Positions 22,877 through 36,600 of a stretch of DNA of 64,000 bases are shown in pieces. How positions within the stretch are numbered: the first letter of the stretch is position 1; each line of letters starts with the position of its first letter. The notes under the pieces were generated by a model that ran no database searches, had not been told where the DNA came from, and saw nothing but the letters and a program-made list of their open reading frames with translations. This stretch comes from Bombus terrestris (Eukaryota > Arthropoda > Insecta > Hymenoptera > Apidae): NCBI RefSeq assembly GCF_910591885.1, contig NC_063271.1, positions 6,999,001-7,063,000 on the forward strand. The letters are read 5' to 3'. Position numbers and translations under genes: made by a program.

Positions 22877-24979
22877 TTATGAAGCACCAGCTTCTAATTC
22901 ACTCGCTGGTGTGTCTGGTTCTTCATCATTGTAAATATTTTCCGCCATTTGCCATACCTGCATTATATTGTCTTCCGATACAGAACATATGACCCAAGGC
23001 TCATTTGGATTCCACGAAAAATCACTAATTTTTGCGGTATGACCACCATGAATAAACTATAGAAAATGTAAACACATCTGTAATATCTTAGGAATTTCGA
23101 GGTCCTACATAGTTAAAAAAAAAAAAAAGAAAAAAGGGAAAAAACATATTATATACCAGTAACTCGGGTGGTCCATCTTCAGCATCTTCACTGGATTGTT
23201 CCTCGCCAATTTTACTAAGATCCCACACATGAAGACGCCTGTCTGTACCGCTACTAGCTAATATCGTCTCGTTATGCGGTGACCATTGAACTTGAAAGAT
23301 CTCGTCTTTGTGAGATTCGAAAGAATGTAATTTTAATTTCAGATTCCTCAAGTCCCAAAGCGCTACTGTTTTATCGGCACTGCCAGTTGCAAGAATAAAT
23401 TCCGAATATGGATTAAAACTCAAGCAATTCACTTCGGCAGTATGAGCATCAACTGTATGACTTGGTTTACTGGTATTATTGCATCTAATAATTGTAAAAA
23501 TAAGACGAGCAATTAAAAAAGTTGATTGCAACAATATTTATGTTGTTTTGATTGTCAATGACTTTGTGTGATGACATATAATTACCTTGTGTCCCAGATC
23601 ATCAATTTCTGATCATCCGCGACAGATCCAAATAAAGATTCATGTAACAAATGCCAAGCCACATCCTCAACGACAGCAGTATGTCCAGTAAAGATTGTTT
23701 TTGCATCTATCACGCGATTTTCTTTAGGGGGTGCATTAATATCCCATAAACAAATTGTATGATCATCAGATGCACTGAGCAAATATCCATTCAAGTTTGG
23801 ATTCCATGATAGACCATATCCTTCTTTTTGGTGTCCCCTTAATCTGACATCAAAGATATTAAAACCACCATTATATGAGTTTTGTTACCTCCAATAAATA
23901 TACAAAGATGTATTCACCTTAAATCAGGCTGGCATTCACCATTAGGATCTGGTTTACTTGGATGTTTTGTATAATCGAAAACAAGGACATCGCTAGATGG
24001 TGTTTTGGTTGCAATTACACACGGGTTTTGTGGCATATATCGTGCTCTATTTACCTCTCCTTCGTGATTTATTTTTATTTCAATTTCTATCTTTCCGCTA
24101 ACAGAACCAAATCCTCCAAATTCTCCTTTCTCATTATCATAGTGAGATGCATCAAATTGAGCATCCTCATTCGGTAATTGTACACTAGCTATAAGCAAAT
24201 GATTTTGTTCGTCCGAAGTATGAGTACCCAAAATAAGACGATGTACAGAATAATCCTTTCCTTCTGGTCTAGTTACATCTGGTAACCATTGAGCAGTTAA
24301 AGATGGCCATTCTAAAGCATGTGTCATCACAAGATCATATAAAAACGGAGTATTTTTTTTCCATATTTTATATTCTTCATTGATAACTCTTTCTTCCACA
24401 GCATCGTCAAAAGTTTCTACAATTAAATAATTGTGAAATAAAATGAACAGAATATTTAAGAAAAAATTAAAATATATACAAATATTAACATATATACATG
24501 ATTAAGTGATTTTTTACATTATACAATCATATAATGAAGCATTCAAAATATGAAAATGATACGAAAATGTACATCAATTCGTCGCTCGATTAATACAGTT
24601 AGAAAAAAACGTACAGTGCCAGAATTAAAAAATCAATATTTTAACTAATGAAAGTCGTATCTTTTTGTAACATTATAACCTATAGAAATACAACTCCATC
24701 ACACATGCTGTACTTACGATGTAAGAATACCTTACGTCTTAATATAAAACAAAATGAAATAATAACGATAAATCAAACCAATTTTAAACAATAAGCTTTA
24801 TTTTTTAAAAAAAATTTGTGAAAAAGAGATGTTGAAAAAGATATCCTTGTTTATCATAATACTAAAAGCATTCTTTGAAATAGCAAACGATTGATAGACC
24901 TAACTATAAAAATAAGTAGAAGAGCTAAAAGAAATGTAAAGTAATTGACATTAATCTTACCACCGTCTTTATCACCCAT
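22877..24979 (-). CDS. Caf1-55: histone-binding WD40 protein Caf1-55/RBBP4
   Basis: A histone H3-H4 chaperone subunit shared by CAF-1, NuRD, PRC2 and NURF. Five exons: 24961-24979 (encoding only MGDKDG plus one base), 23918-24416, 23586-23843, 23157-23484 and 22877-23056, giving 427 residues, which is normal for the family. The N-terminal helix (DDAVEERVINEEYKIWKKN) is followed by seven WD repeats. Diagnostic blocks are TPFLYDLVMTHALEWPSLT, GTDRRLHVWDLSKIGEEQ, and the acidic loop EDGPPELL before FIHGGHTAKISDFSWNP. The sequence is almost identical to animal RBBP4/7 over these blocks. The short first exon falls below most open-frame cutoffs. It is head to head with the CAMLG-like gene, 790 bases apart. 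Confidence 0.96.
24417..24960. other. first intron of Caf1-55
   Basis: A 544-base AT-rich intron separating the 19-base first coding exon from the rest. No other signal is seen in it. Confidence 0.8.
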
Positions 24980-25769
24980 TATTATATTTCTCTAAAACTT
25001 CAATACTAACAAGGTACGTTTAACCCGCCAAAAGCCGTGATGCCTAGCCAGATTTTACTAAAATACAAGCGTACTTACTTGCAAACACGCTTTAAATATA
25101 TGTTGCCTTTTCATTGTGCATGCGGTAACTGTTCGGAATCTTATGCGATACGTAGCTTAAATTACATTTGAATCACATATTTTACACAATACATGTATGT
25201 TTAAATACCAACTGAAATTATGTAAGAGAAAGAAATCTCAATTGTTTGGTAAAAATTTGTTTTATGTTTAACCTGTTAACATAAACAAATAATGAAGTGA
25301 AATTCAACAACTAAATTATAAATTTATATCTGTTAGCGGTATTGCTATTTACGCTTTAATTTTGTCGATTCGATGAGATTGACATTTATAATTTTAGAAA
25401 TTAATCGTTACACGTTGTAGGCAGATTTACAATGATTTCCAATTCCTAAAATCAGTGTCTGCTAAAAACCATAATATTTAAGCCTTTTTTAATAAATGTA
25501 ACTAATTAATAATCCGAAATTTTGTTCTGTAAATGAAAGTCAATAATATTCTTTGTTTATCGTTAACGTTTGATTATCGATTATTGATACTGCAAATGAA
25601 TTTTGCAAATTTTATGTGATAGATCAATGTATTATACCTCGTATGTTATATTTATAGGTTTCAAACATTACTTCTATAGATTATGCCAATATCATGCATG
25701 TATATTAAGTCAGAAAGGAAGATACATTTTAGCTGCTGATATTTAATTAATTAATATACAGCAGAAGAT
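24980..25769. promoter_or_regulatory. divergent promoter region, Caf1-55 / CAMLG-like
   Basis: A 790-base spacer between two start codons on opposite strands. It must hold the promoters and 5' untranslated parts of both genes. No TATA box or specific factor site could be assigned with confidence. Confidence 0.5.
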
Positions 25770-26619
25770 ATGGAAGATATTAATGCTAAGAGAAATGCCA
25801 GAAGAAGGAGAATTTTGGAAAATTCAGAGAAACGGTTATTGAAAATTACTGGTAGAGACAACGATAATGAATCAAAAGGTAAATATAATTTACTTATTTT
25901 CATTTACCTATGAAAGATAATTATTAAAAGTATATTTTTACATTCATTCTTATATCATTCTAGTCCAGAGTATACATTTAGGTTCATTCAGTCAAACATT
26001 CATTGCTCCAGATATACAAAATGAAACTTTATATCCAAATATAAATAATGATATATCAGGTAATATGTAGTATAATATTGAAATTATATTTTTACAAAAA
26101 TATTATAGATAATTTTGATAATTTAAGTACTAATCTTGAAGGTATTGACAGTACTTCATATGAGACAAAAAGTTCGTCACCTCCATTATTAACAAATCGC
26201 ATAAATTATGTATTATTGGCTGTTATTGTCAATATACTACTCATATTACAACTGGATCATTTATTTGGGAAGGTAATTATAGAAACTTATCAAAAACTGA
26301 AATTCTTGGAATTTTGTTGTACTAATAAATACTGGATTAAATATTACAGACAATCACAATACCATACTTTCTAGTAATGTTGGGACGTTTGTACAACTAT
26401 AAAAATGCACGAGAAATGCAAGAGAATAATCTACTGTATGCTGCTTTGATCTTATGCAATGTTAAGCCTGAGTTAACTTATCAATTAAAAAAGTTAGTAA
26501 CAGTAAGTCATATGATAGTTGGAGATTTAGCTTTATACATTTTCAGTTTCACATTAATATATTATGGATTCTTTTACTGTTTATATAATACGGACATTCC
26601 TATTATCTTAACCATGTAA
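25770..26619 (+). CDS. CAMLG/GET2-like tail-anchored protein insertion factor
   Basis: A likely homologue of calcium-signal-modulating cyclophilin ligand (CAML). CAML is the metazoan Get2 counterpart and forms the ER receptor for TRC40/Get3 with WRB/Get1. Four exons in phase: 25770-25878, 25964-26059, 26109-26272 and 26350-26619, giving 212 residues. The N-terminus has the basic Get3-contact helix typical of the family (ARRRRILENSEKRLLKITGR). The middle is polar and variable. The C-terminal half has hydrophobic segments starting NYVLLAVIVNILLILQLDHL, TIPYFLVMLGRL and HMIVGDLALYIFSFTLIYY. It is shorter than human CAML because the linker is reduced. The assignment rests on the basic motif plus membrane topology. 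Confidence 0.72.
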
Positions 26620-27640
26620 ATTAGACATGAAATATAATTAAACATATGATTCGTCAACTTTGCCCAAATTTTTATACAAAAAAAAAATATAAATATGTAG
26701 CATATCAATCAGATCTTTACAATACACAATTATAATAATACAAAATCAGTAGAATTCGTTTATTCCTCATTTTTCACTAATATGTAAATGAAAAATTATT
26801 AAAAATAAAAGAGTGATATACAATTAAAACTTAGAAAAACCGAACTTTTTCGGTTACGTACCGAATATATCTGAAGAACGCGTGATGTCACAAGTCTGCA
26901 ACGGCGTTACATACTTTCTTAACTTATTATGTAGCTCCTATTACCGGTGCGCGTACATACCATGGTCGTATACGTATACGACCATACTTTAATTAGTTAA
27001 TTCGATCAATAAGTAAATATATGTAACGAAAATGTAATCTAATTGTTTCTAGTAAACTAAATTTTTGTTTATTGACATAAATGTTTAATCCTTTAATTGA
27101 ATCTCTTAATACATGAATTTAATTACAATAAACTATTTATGCAATACGTATAAACACATAGCACGATTCCATTCAAATTGAAACAAAGAAAATAAACTTA
27201 ACAGTTGACTCAAGGAGTTATGTAAAAAGGTCACATAATATAAATTAAAAGTGAATATATTTAGCGAAAAGATAAAATTTTGCTCTTCAAATGTCAAACG
27301 TTATTCACAAAAGAATATGAAGATATATACTAGAAAAAATACAAATATTATTTAACATTCGCACCTAGTCTTTCATCATATTTTAATTTTTTAGTAGATA
27401 GATTGTGTGCTTTAAATTTATTTTAATGACTTAAAGGAGCTTATGCAGTATAGTAAATTTATTTCTAAGTTTACAAATCTTTTGTTAAATGCAATTTCTA
27501 AATGATTCGACATGCTTTTCTATCATCACCACATTAACTTAAAAAATGTGTAATAACATTATTGAATATAATTTAAATAAATTGCTGTTAACTTATTGGA
27601 TAAAAATGATTAGTTAAAATAGAATAGAGCATTTTAATTT
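26620..27640. other. convergent spacer, CAMLG-like / TFAM
   Basis: AT-rich, without a gene. It contains a perfect palindrome at 26962-26985 (separate entry). AATAAAAG at about 26805 on the plus strand is a possible poly(A) signal. Confidence 0.5.
26962..26985. repeat. perfect 24-bp palindrome
   Basis: ATGGTCGTATAC followed directly by its reverse complement GTATACGACCAT, with no spacer. It sits in an AT-rich intergenic stretch between the 3' ends of two genes, next to a CpG-containing patch (GGTGCGCGTACATACC). Confidence 0.9.
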
Positions 27641-28800
27641 TTACTTCTCATTTTTGTCTTCAATATTCTTGTATTTCCTTAAAATTTTAGGTCTCACAAC
27701 ATCAGGATGACCAGAATGTATCATTTCCACCTCCCACTTTTCTAAATCCTTCTGGTATTGTATGCTAAGTTGAGTAGCTTTATTGATATATGATTCCTTC
27801 TCTGCACCTGATAATTCTTTCCAACTTGTGGACAATAATTTTACCCACTCCTAATTATTGATTTTATTAATCACTGATAGATAAAATAACTTAGTTAATT
27901 AGAAATTAGTTTGCCATACCTTAAAAGATGTATTTGGATTTTTATCATTTTTCTTTGATGTTACATAACACAAAAATGGATTTAGTGATTTCTTTGGTCT
28001 TCCAAGCATTTCATATTTCTGCAATTAATCTTAAACTTTATACTAATCAATAAAAAAATGAATTTATCATTATATGATTTAATGAAACACAATTACCCGT
28101 TTATTACTTAAACTACTATTATTTTGTAGATATTCTTTTTTCTTTTTTTCCCATAATTCTCTTTGTTCATTGGTAATAGAATTATTATACTCTTTTAATT
28201 CATTCATATATATTTCACGATTTTTATGATATTGGTTCATAAAATATTCCTTTTCAGCAAGATCTAATTCTGCCCATTGCCTGGATGCTCTCTTTAATAA
28301 CTGTACTTGTGATATATCAGGTGTTTCTTCGAGAAATTTCAATTTAATATGTTTCACATATAGAAAAAACGGACCTTCTGGCCTCTTTGGTTTTGGTGGC
28401 AAGACTGTATCTTTTAACTGTCTTAATGCACTTCTTGAGGAATTTTGGTACAAATTTAATAAACAATTTCTAAAATAATGAAATATTGTTTTATGAAACA
28501 TATGATTAAAAAAATATTTTTTACAAATCATGTATAACAAGAAAAGTTGTTACATTATTAAAGTTAAAAAATAAGTTGTGCTGTGTGTATTAAATAATAT
28601 GTGATTTGAAACTAAATATATGGTAATCGAATAATAACAAGAGATTAATTCACAGGTGGAACAAGCAGTTAACCTTCATTCACATTACTTCGAAATTATT
28701 TGTAAAAATTTATTTTATTATAATGTTTATTTGAACTTGACCTTGTGCACAATAAATTTTCCGAACGCATAAGAAATATAAATCTTCTAAAGTATACCAT
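27641..28800 (-). CDS. TFAM: mitochondrial transcription factor A (two HMG boxes)
   Basis: Packages mitochondrial DNA and activates its transcription. Four exons: 28742-28800, 28097-28469, 27920-28018 and 27641-27850, giving 246 residues. The first exon was found by phase matching. It encodes a basic, hydrophobic leader (MVYFRRFIFLMRSENLLCTR), as expected for mitochondrial import. HMG box 1 starts at PPKPKRPEGPFFLYVKH and includes RASRQWAELDLAEKEYFMNQ. HMG box 2 starts at MLGRPKKSLNPFLCYVTSK and includes LSTSWKELSGAEKESYINKA. The basic tail ends KYKNIEDKNEK. Two HMG boxes plus a leader are the standard TFAM layout. The first-exon donor reads AAG|GTCAAG, weaker than usual. Confidence 0.92.
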
Positions 28801-31123
28801 TTTGCAGACACTATTTCTTATCGCTTCCACTTTTATAAATAATGCTTGTTTTAATAATGGACACAGAATAATCAAGAAGAATAACCAATGGGACTATCGA
28901 TGACGAAAATTTTCGGGGTGCGGGGAACACGGTCACGTGATACTTTGATGCAGCATTGGTGATTGGTTCTAGCCTAAATGTGCGAAATTTTAAGATGAGA
29001 CCTCTAATTTGTTTACAATTATAAATGTACAATAGAATATTTTCCATAAAATAGCGATGCAGAGTGATTTATTTCTATATCATCGAGACGTAAGAATGAA
29101 ATGGTTAAAAGTTAGAATCTATAGATATAAATAATCATTATTTTTTTTCTTGGTATCTATTTTTACAACTATCATATCCATGGACAACTTTGCAATAATA
29201 TATTATAACTTATCACCGTGGAAGTAAGTATTACTCGCAGATTTAAAATGAAATATTAAAACTTTTTTATAAAATGTTAATCGGATTACATAAACATTAA
29301 TAATTCAATAAATTGTACAACTATGTAAATTAAATTTTCAATATCCGTTGCATAAACAGATTAGGAGGTATTATCAATAATTTTCATAACAACATCTTTT
29401 TTAGCAGTTTTATTATCTAGTGCATTTATATTGACCTTTAAATAAAATTAGCTTATTTATATATGTCGCATATTCCTTGATGACTCCATCAAGGATTTCG
29501 CAAGAGGATGTAATCTTATTTTAATATATTACTATTTTATTATTATTTATTATTATTTAATATATTTATTACATATCGACCGGGTTAAATGAACAATACG
29601 ATTGTCAAATGCGCTTTACTGAGACATGATTTTTTAAATATACTTTAAATAATTTATGCCCAATAAGATTGCTTAGAATTTCAATAGTGAAAGGACGTAA
29701 CAATAATAAAGATACCTTTGACGAACAATTTGACCAGATTCGATCACTTGAGTCAGAAAAAATCCACTAACAAGAATGCAACTGGAAACAATAAAAAGAT
29801 TAGATGAGGGTTAAATTAGGTCTCTTTGGAGGTGGGAGTTATCCTTCGGATTGGACCTCATAAACTCCTACCGATTTTCACATTTTGCTAAATCAGAAAT
29901 TGTAACAAAGGAGCAGAGAGAATTCTCAGAATAATTCTGGCTTCAATATCAACCAAATATAGAGACAATTATCAAACCTATTTAACTCAACTCTTACTTA
30001 TTTCGATAAAAACTCTGACCCCTATCTCGCGCATTCGAGAGTTTAATACTCTGGTATTTTAAAGCGTTTGTCTCTTGCCATGAACTTCCGAGTGTAAATT
30101 GAGACAACTCATACCATTTAAGGAATGACTAGAATTAGATACAAATTGTTGTTTTGAAACATTTGCATTCGTTACATTAAATGCTAATAGTGTGGAATTT
30201 AGTCAGCATCTCCGATTTTTCTCAAACTTTAATACGTTAAAAAGGGCTATTTAAGTGAGCAAAGCATGATAAAAAAAAAAAATATTTTTAATTTCACTTT
30301 AGAATTCAACTTAAATCTAATATCGATCTTGCAAAATTCTCAGAAAATTTCATCATTTTTGTTTTGCGATTCGCCTACTACATCAAAATCAGTAAAGTTG
30401 TCGATGAAAGGCGTCCTCTCCCATATCGATTATATTGAGATATATCATAAAATTCAACACTAAATAATTTTTATCTATACATATTATCGGCGCTCGACCT
30501 TAGTTTTCGAGTTCTACGCACAAATATCCCGCTGCTCGACCTTAGCTTTCAAACTGGATTAAAATGAAAGAGGAAATTTTCTAGAGTTTTTCTTAGATTG
30601 AGGTTAGTTTTAAAATAAAATTAAAAGTATTATTGTTTGCGGTACTTTTTTGTTACATTTTGCTTATTTAAATAGCACTTCTTAACATATTAAAGTTTAA
30701 AAAAAAAGATATTGATAAGAGAAGAAATTTCTTTTCTGGTAGTACTTTAATTTAAGGTATCGGCTGTTATGGTAATCAGCAATGATGAATAGAATTATCA
30801 CTAAAGAATTCGGATTAAGTGATCTTAAATAAAATTTATTATTTCGACTTTCGATTTTATATTTCATAAGAAAATTTAACTTAAAATAGCTTTAAACATA
30901 CAAGATTATTGTAATATTTTGTAACTGATATAATTCTAGTACTTTAGCGACATAAAGTTTAACACGGTGGTAGCTTCCTTGGGAATACCGGAATATCCAC
31001 AAAACAACCGCAAGGTATATAAAAAATTGAACCACGAAAACAATTGCTAAGTTTATGATAAGTTTGCTGCTAAGTTAAATATTAAATATTTTGTTAGTTT
31101 GAAGTTACTTTTAATTTAATATA
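28801..31123. other. 2.3-kb AT-rich spacer
   Basis: No protein family is recognised. The TFAM promoter must lie near 28801-29000. A locally less AT-rich patch at about 29740-30120 and a near-duplicated phrase at 30492-30550 (GCTCGACCTTAG twice, about 45 bases apart) look like remnants of a mobile element, but no coding or terminal structure supports a class. Confidence 0.4.
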
Positions 31124-32719
31124 ATGGATAAAAATGAGGTAGATTTTTTTACATCGATATATAAAGATTTACTTGACATATAAAATATTGAAATGTTTTT
31201 TTCTATTTATGTAATCTGATTATGATCTCATTTAAAGTTGTTAAATTCTGAAATAATGAGATTTGGACGTTGATATCATATATATTATTGATTATTGTTA
31301 TAACTGTTTTATGGATTATGATACGTCTATAGGGCTGGAATAAGATATTGTATGAAATACTTCAATGTTCTATATGTTTGGAAATACCCGGGGGAAAGAT
31401 TTTACAGTGTACGAATGGACACCACATCTGTCACTTTTGCTTTAAGAAAGTGCCGAAGTGTCCAATATGCAATGAAGATTTTATTACAACCAGAAACTTA
31501 GTCGCGGAACAGCTAATTGATAATCTTGAGCACATTAAGGTCTAATGATCTAAATACTTTTTTCTTGTACGAAAATTATATATGAAAATGTATGCATATC
31601 TAAATATGCAAATATCTGTAGAGCTTAACACAATGTGTTTTTTCTATAATGAAAATAAACATTATCTTTCATTAACAGGAATCTTACTGCAAGACATTAT
31701 TATTAACTTATGCAATATCTTTTATTTATACATACATATATATTTATCATTTTCTGCATTAAAATAATGTCATTGTTAAGCTAATAGATAAAGTTATTTT
31801 TAAAAAATTGTAGGAATAAATAAATTCTTGAAGATTATTCTCAACTATGTTATGCATGTTTAATAGGAATCAGTAGAAAATCAATTAAAACAGGTGGAAA
31901 AGAAATGTTTACAACGCATTGTTGAATATGAAAAGAAGATGTTTCAGAAAGAATTTGAAAGTATTTCTACACAAACAGATGGGGTAACTAAATTTAATAC
32001 ACAAAAAAATGGAAAAACACATCACAATTGTAGACAAAACAATAAAAGCAAAAATACAATACATGCCACTGCTTCATCATATCCTTGCTGTATCAGGTCA
32101 TGCATGTATAAATTACCGTGCGCAATACTTATAAAACATTTAAGAAAATGTCATAAAAATATATTTTATGAGGTATTAAAATCACTATATATCTTTTTTA
32201 TTATTATTGTTATTCTTTTTAAATATTATTGCACTTTTATTTAGGTGTAAAATGCTTGGTTTTAGGTTTATCAAGATAATAAAAGATTTTCAAAATCATG
32301 TATAATAGAGATAGATACATTGCCAAAAGAGCATAATTTTGCTTTTAATATAAGTAATATGGCGTTGTTCTTTTTTAAAATAATGATTCATAATGATGAG
32401 GAACTACAAGCAAATATACAGCTTGTAGATGACCATGTCTCACCAGAACAGTTTCAATGTGAGCTCATGCTTAAAAATCAAAATTTACATTTGCAGCGTT
32501 ATATGACGGTAACATCATTAAACTGTTAAACCTGCTATAAATGTTAAGTTAAAATAAATTTGCTAATATTTATTAATTATTTTGTACTTGAAACAGGTAG
32601 TATTATGTCACTATGAAAAACCATATCCTCTTTGCCTGACAGGAAGTGAGGTGTCTTGTCTGATGAAGTGCAAATCATTCGAATGTACATTAATAATAGA
32701 GCGAAGGAATTTGTGGTAG
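31124..32719 (+). CDS. SIAH-like RING protein, single RING plus atypical Cys/His region
   Basis: Probably an E3 ubiquitin ligase related to Seven-in-absentia. Five exons in phase: 31124-31138 (MDKNE), 31333-31539, 31867-32172, 32266-32508 and 32597-32719, giving 297 residues. The N-terminal RING reads CSICLEIPGG, CTNGHHICHFC and CPICNED, the SIAH spacing. A helix rich in Lys/Gln follows. Next comes a Cys/His cluster (PCCIRSCMYKLPC, then HLRKCH) like part of a SIAH zinc finger. A C-terminal domain ends with CLTGSEVSCLMKCKSFECTL and IIERRNLW. The C-terminal half does not closely match the SIAH substrate-binding domain as I know it. The RING is certain; substrate and exact family are unknown. 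Confidence 0.78.
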
Positions 32720-33654
32720 TAAATTATAACTGCCAAATCATTTTCATTAAAGTTTAATATATGTATTTTAAAATAATCGAAAGTAACTTTTCTCTTTTAG
32801 TCATTTCAACAAAATTACTTTTTATATTCATTACATTGAATTTCTTTCTCATTTTTACAATGTTATACACGCTATTTTATACTACTCGTTCTATTCAATT
32901 TCAACCTAAAAATTTACCAATCTATTGTTTCCCTTGCTGATAAAAAGACAAATATATTACACGCTCTTCGTACATTGTGTATGCGTGTTTCCTTTTTCCC
33001 ATTTCTTTTCCTCCATTTTGTGAAGTCGGTACTTTTAAAGATAAATTGTACATAATTTTGAGTTACAAAATAAATTGAAAGATTTAATCATTTTCGTAAA
33101 ATGCGCATCTTTAAACTTATATAGATTATACGCTGTTAGCGTTAAATTATGCGGTTTATGTATGGAACTCTTATTACTAATTATTTATTGACGACGAGTC
33201 GTTTTGTCATTGAGTATCATTCTTTTAAAGCGACATAAATAGAACGTACGTCTGAATACATTGGAAAAAAACCACTTTTTTTCTTTTTCCCCCTTTTTTC
33301 TTTGTTTCCCCATTTTTTGTTTTTTAAACTCCATCGCACAATATCTACTACCAGAATAACTTCGTTTACTATTATGCGCGCAACAATTAATGTAAGTAAT
33401 TAACATCTATGCATTTTTATATAGCGTGTTTCATAACGCCTTGGACGTATGTGTTGTTCGCTTTACATAACGAACACCTAAACGCCTACGAAACTTTTCA
33501 CTAGCTGTTGCTTTGTAACAAATTTAATAGTTCCGTCAAACGATCGATGGAATTTATTATGATACGTTTTGCTAAATCCCCTTGGTTAATTGAATCCAAA
33601 ATTTGGATATATCTTTTTTCAATATACTTCGATATTATCTTATATTGCTTTCCT
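32720..33654. other. convergent 3' spacer, RING gene / SMG7
   Basis: AT-rich with T-rich blocks (CTTTTTCCC at about 32990 and 33285). No gene is recognised. It probably holds the 3' untranslated region of SMG7 on the minus strand. Confidence 0.45.
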
Positions 33655-36600
33655 TCAGGTACCTCCTTCACGTAATGATTTTTGCTGTTCCAAAAGCCGT
33701 TCCAAGGGAGATGGTCCAGGTCCAAACCATAAAGATTGTTGATTAAGCCGAGTTTTTGTTTGATCTTGATTTGACACATTACAACTTTGTACATTAGATC
33801 CCCATGCATTGTTACTGCTAAATAGAGAATACGTGTTTCCTGTGCTGATTGATTGATTTGATTTGCTGTCTACCTGTAAGCAAGAATATATAATGTAACA
33901 ATTTAAACAATTGTTGTAAACAATTTCTATAATTTTGTGTGTGTGTGTAATTTTTTTTTAAATATAATATATATGTACCTCTAAAGATCTAGAACTTTCA
34001 AAATTACTTCCAGTACCAAAATGCTTGGTTTGTTGAGAATCTGATGGATAACTATTCGAAGTTCTCAATGGAATTTGTGACATTATGTTTCCAGGATTAG
34101 AGGAGTCTTCCCAATTATGATAGTTTTCAATAACAGACGTATCTTCACTATGTAATTGCATACTTCTGCTAGTTGAACCCCAGCAAGGTATAGAATGTTG
34201 TGACTGTTGAGTGTCTTTCCACAGATTGAAATTTGTGGTTTCATAGTTTTGGAAAAGCGGATAATTAGTTGTGGACTGAGATTGATTTTTTGACATACCT
34301 AAATGATTTGGTAACGAAAATTCCAAAACATCCGAATTCTTATTGTACACGGACGACAATTGCTTTTGTGGTACTTGACCAAAGGCATTCTGATTAAAAT
34401 CATTCTGATTAAAATTATACTGAAAATTGGGCGTAGTTGTCGGATTTAGTGAATTGCTTGGTACATTTGATGTATTCGGTATAATAGGAGCAGCGTGATG
34501 AAGTTTCTTTTGATATGTATTTAATGTTGACAAAGTAGAAACATTTGCAATAGTTGAATTAGGTAATGTACCTTGATTATGTAAAGATATTGTGCTTGGT
34601 CTAAGACTAGTTTTCATAACATTCTGTTGTTGCACATTCAAGTTGTGGTTCTGTTGAGTATTCAAACTACGATTTTGCTGCACACCAATATTTCTACTTT
34701 GTTGGGAATTAATATTTTGTGAAGCATTTGGTATAACATTACTCGGTTGAGCTGAAGACAGTATTCCAAGATTTTGATGCAACAATGTATTCTGAGGTAT
34801 GTTATGAGTCTGTGTTCTCTGATGCATAGACCTATTTTGACTGGATGTATATTGTAAACCTATACTCTGTGATTGTATCGATTGTTGTACTGAACTAGTA
34901 AAATGTCCTTGAATTGGATAACTCGATAGATTTCCAACATGATTCGTGACATAATTTTTCGTAAATTGTGGATTCTGAACATTAAATGTTGGATTTTGAT
35001 AACAAATAGTCCCTACACATTGAGATATTCCAGATATTGGAGTCGGAATCCCGGACGCTTGTTGTTCTTTTACAGAAAGATGGTTAATTTGAGAAGATTG
35101 TGATGCTGAAACAGCGTGCTGTAATTTTGTAGTCTTTACTTGATTTTGAGTGGTAATGATTTGGCTTTGCACAGTAGATGTAGCAGAAGGCATCAACGGT
35201 AATCGACTTTGAACGGTGATTGGTGTATTCGCAATCACGTTTGAAACATTGTTCATCTTTGATATTTCTCCAACAACCGATATATTTTTATTCCCACCTG
35301 GAGGGACACCTTTTACTGGACTCACTGATGCTCCACTCAATTTAAATTTTTTTTCACTCTCCTCTTCTACATTTAATGGAGACAAATTTTTAAACGTAAC
35401 CTGTTTTTGTTCAGTTTCAGCACGTCGCATTATCGTTTGCATCGCTATGTTTTGCCTTGGTTTCCTTGTAGTAGGTTGGACATTAGTTTCAAAAGTACTA
35501 GATTCCGTAGAGGTGATCAAAACCGTGTCTTTACTTCGCTCTAACGAACCTTGAGGCTTCAAGATACCTATTTTCTTATCTAAGGCATGTTCCAACATAT
35601 CGACGTCGGTAGAACCTTTACTGCTGGCAGACTCTGAGAGAACTGGACTAGTTGATACAGCAGACTGTCTTCCTTTATTTAAACTGAGTTCTTCTAATTC
35701 TTTCATCAATTCATTACTCAAACCGTTTCCTTCACTCATAGAACTGAACCTGTTATCACCCTTTTCTTCTCCTAATGTAATAGCAATTAACGCAGTACCA
35801 TTGATCCTATACTGTGCTAAACAATGACCTAAACGAAGAATACGAACTGCACGCAGTTTATTGGAAGCCTCGACATTATCTTCTAAATCGGTACTCGTAA
35901 ATTTTAAACATTCGAAACTTTTCTCCAATGGTAAGAATCCTTGTAGGTCACGATCCTCTGGCAGTGGTACCTTAATATATTGATCATATGCGAAATCGGC
36001 CACACAGTTTTGCAAAGCGTTCAACAATACGCATAAGCTGGGCCAAATTTGAAGTCTCGATGTAAAAGCTAGTTCCTCCAAAACTGTGGGTTTTGTATGA
36101 ATCCAATCAAGGCACAGTTTTATAGAAGGCAAAGCAAAATACTCAATAATAGAATTTTTGATTGTATAAACAGGTAACAATAAAGCAGACAGGCTTCCAG
36201 CTATGAGATCCAAAATACAATCACGAGCAATCTTTTCGTCGGATGTTAATTGTTCGTGTTTTAGCGGTTCATTATTACCCATGACAACACTCGTTGTATG
36301 TTCCAAGGCATACAAGTTAATCACAAACATTTGAACAAGCATCCAAGAGCTAAAACTTTCTGTGGCAACTAAGGCTGTCAATGTCTCAGTTAATAATTTC
36401 GCATATGTTGAAGCAACTTTTAAGTCGCCAAGATTGTGGATAACGCCATGAAGTTTCAAAAAAACTGCTACATATTCTTGAGAAGATAATTTCGTTTTTC
36501 CATCTATATTCAGCGACGTATCGTTCAAAGCGGACGATAATGTTTTTGCCAAGTTCGTTGTGGCAACGGGAAAAGGATGTTTTACAGCTACAGACCGTGT

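Noticed and set aside
33501..33809. 102-codon frame starting MHGDLMYK downstream of SMG7
   Set aside because: The real SMG7 last exon occupies 33655-33873 in another frame and restores the conserved SMG7 C-terminus, so this frame is a shadow.
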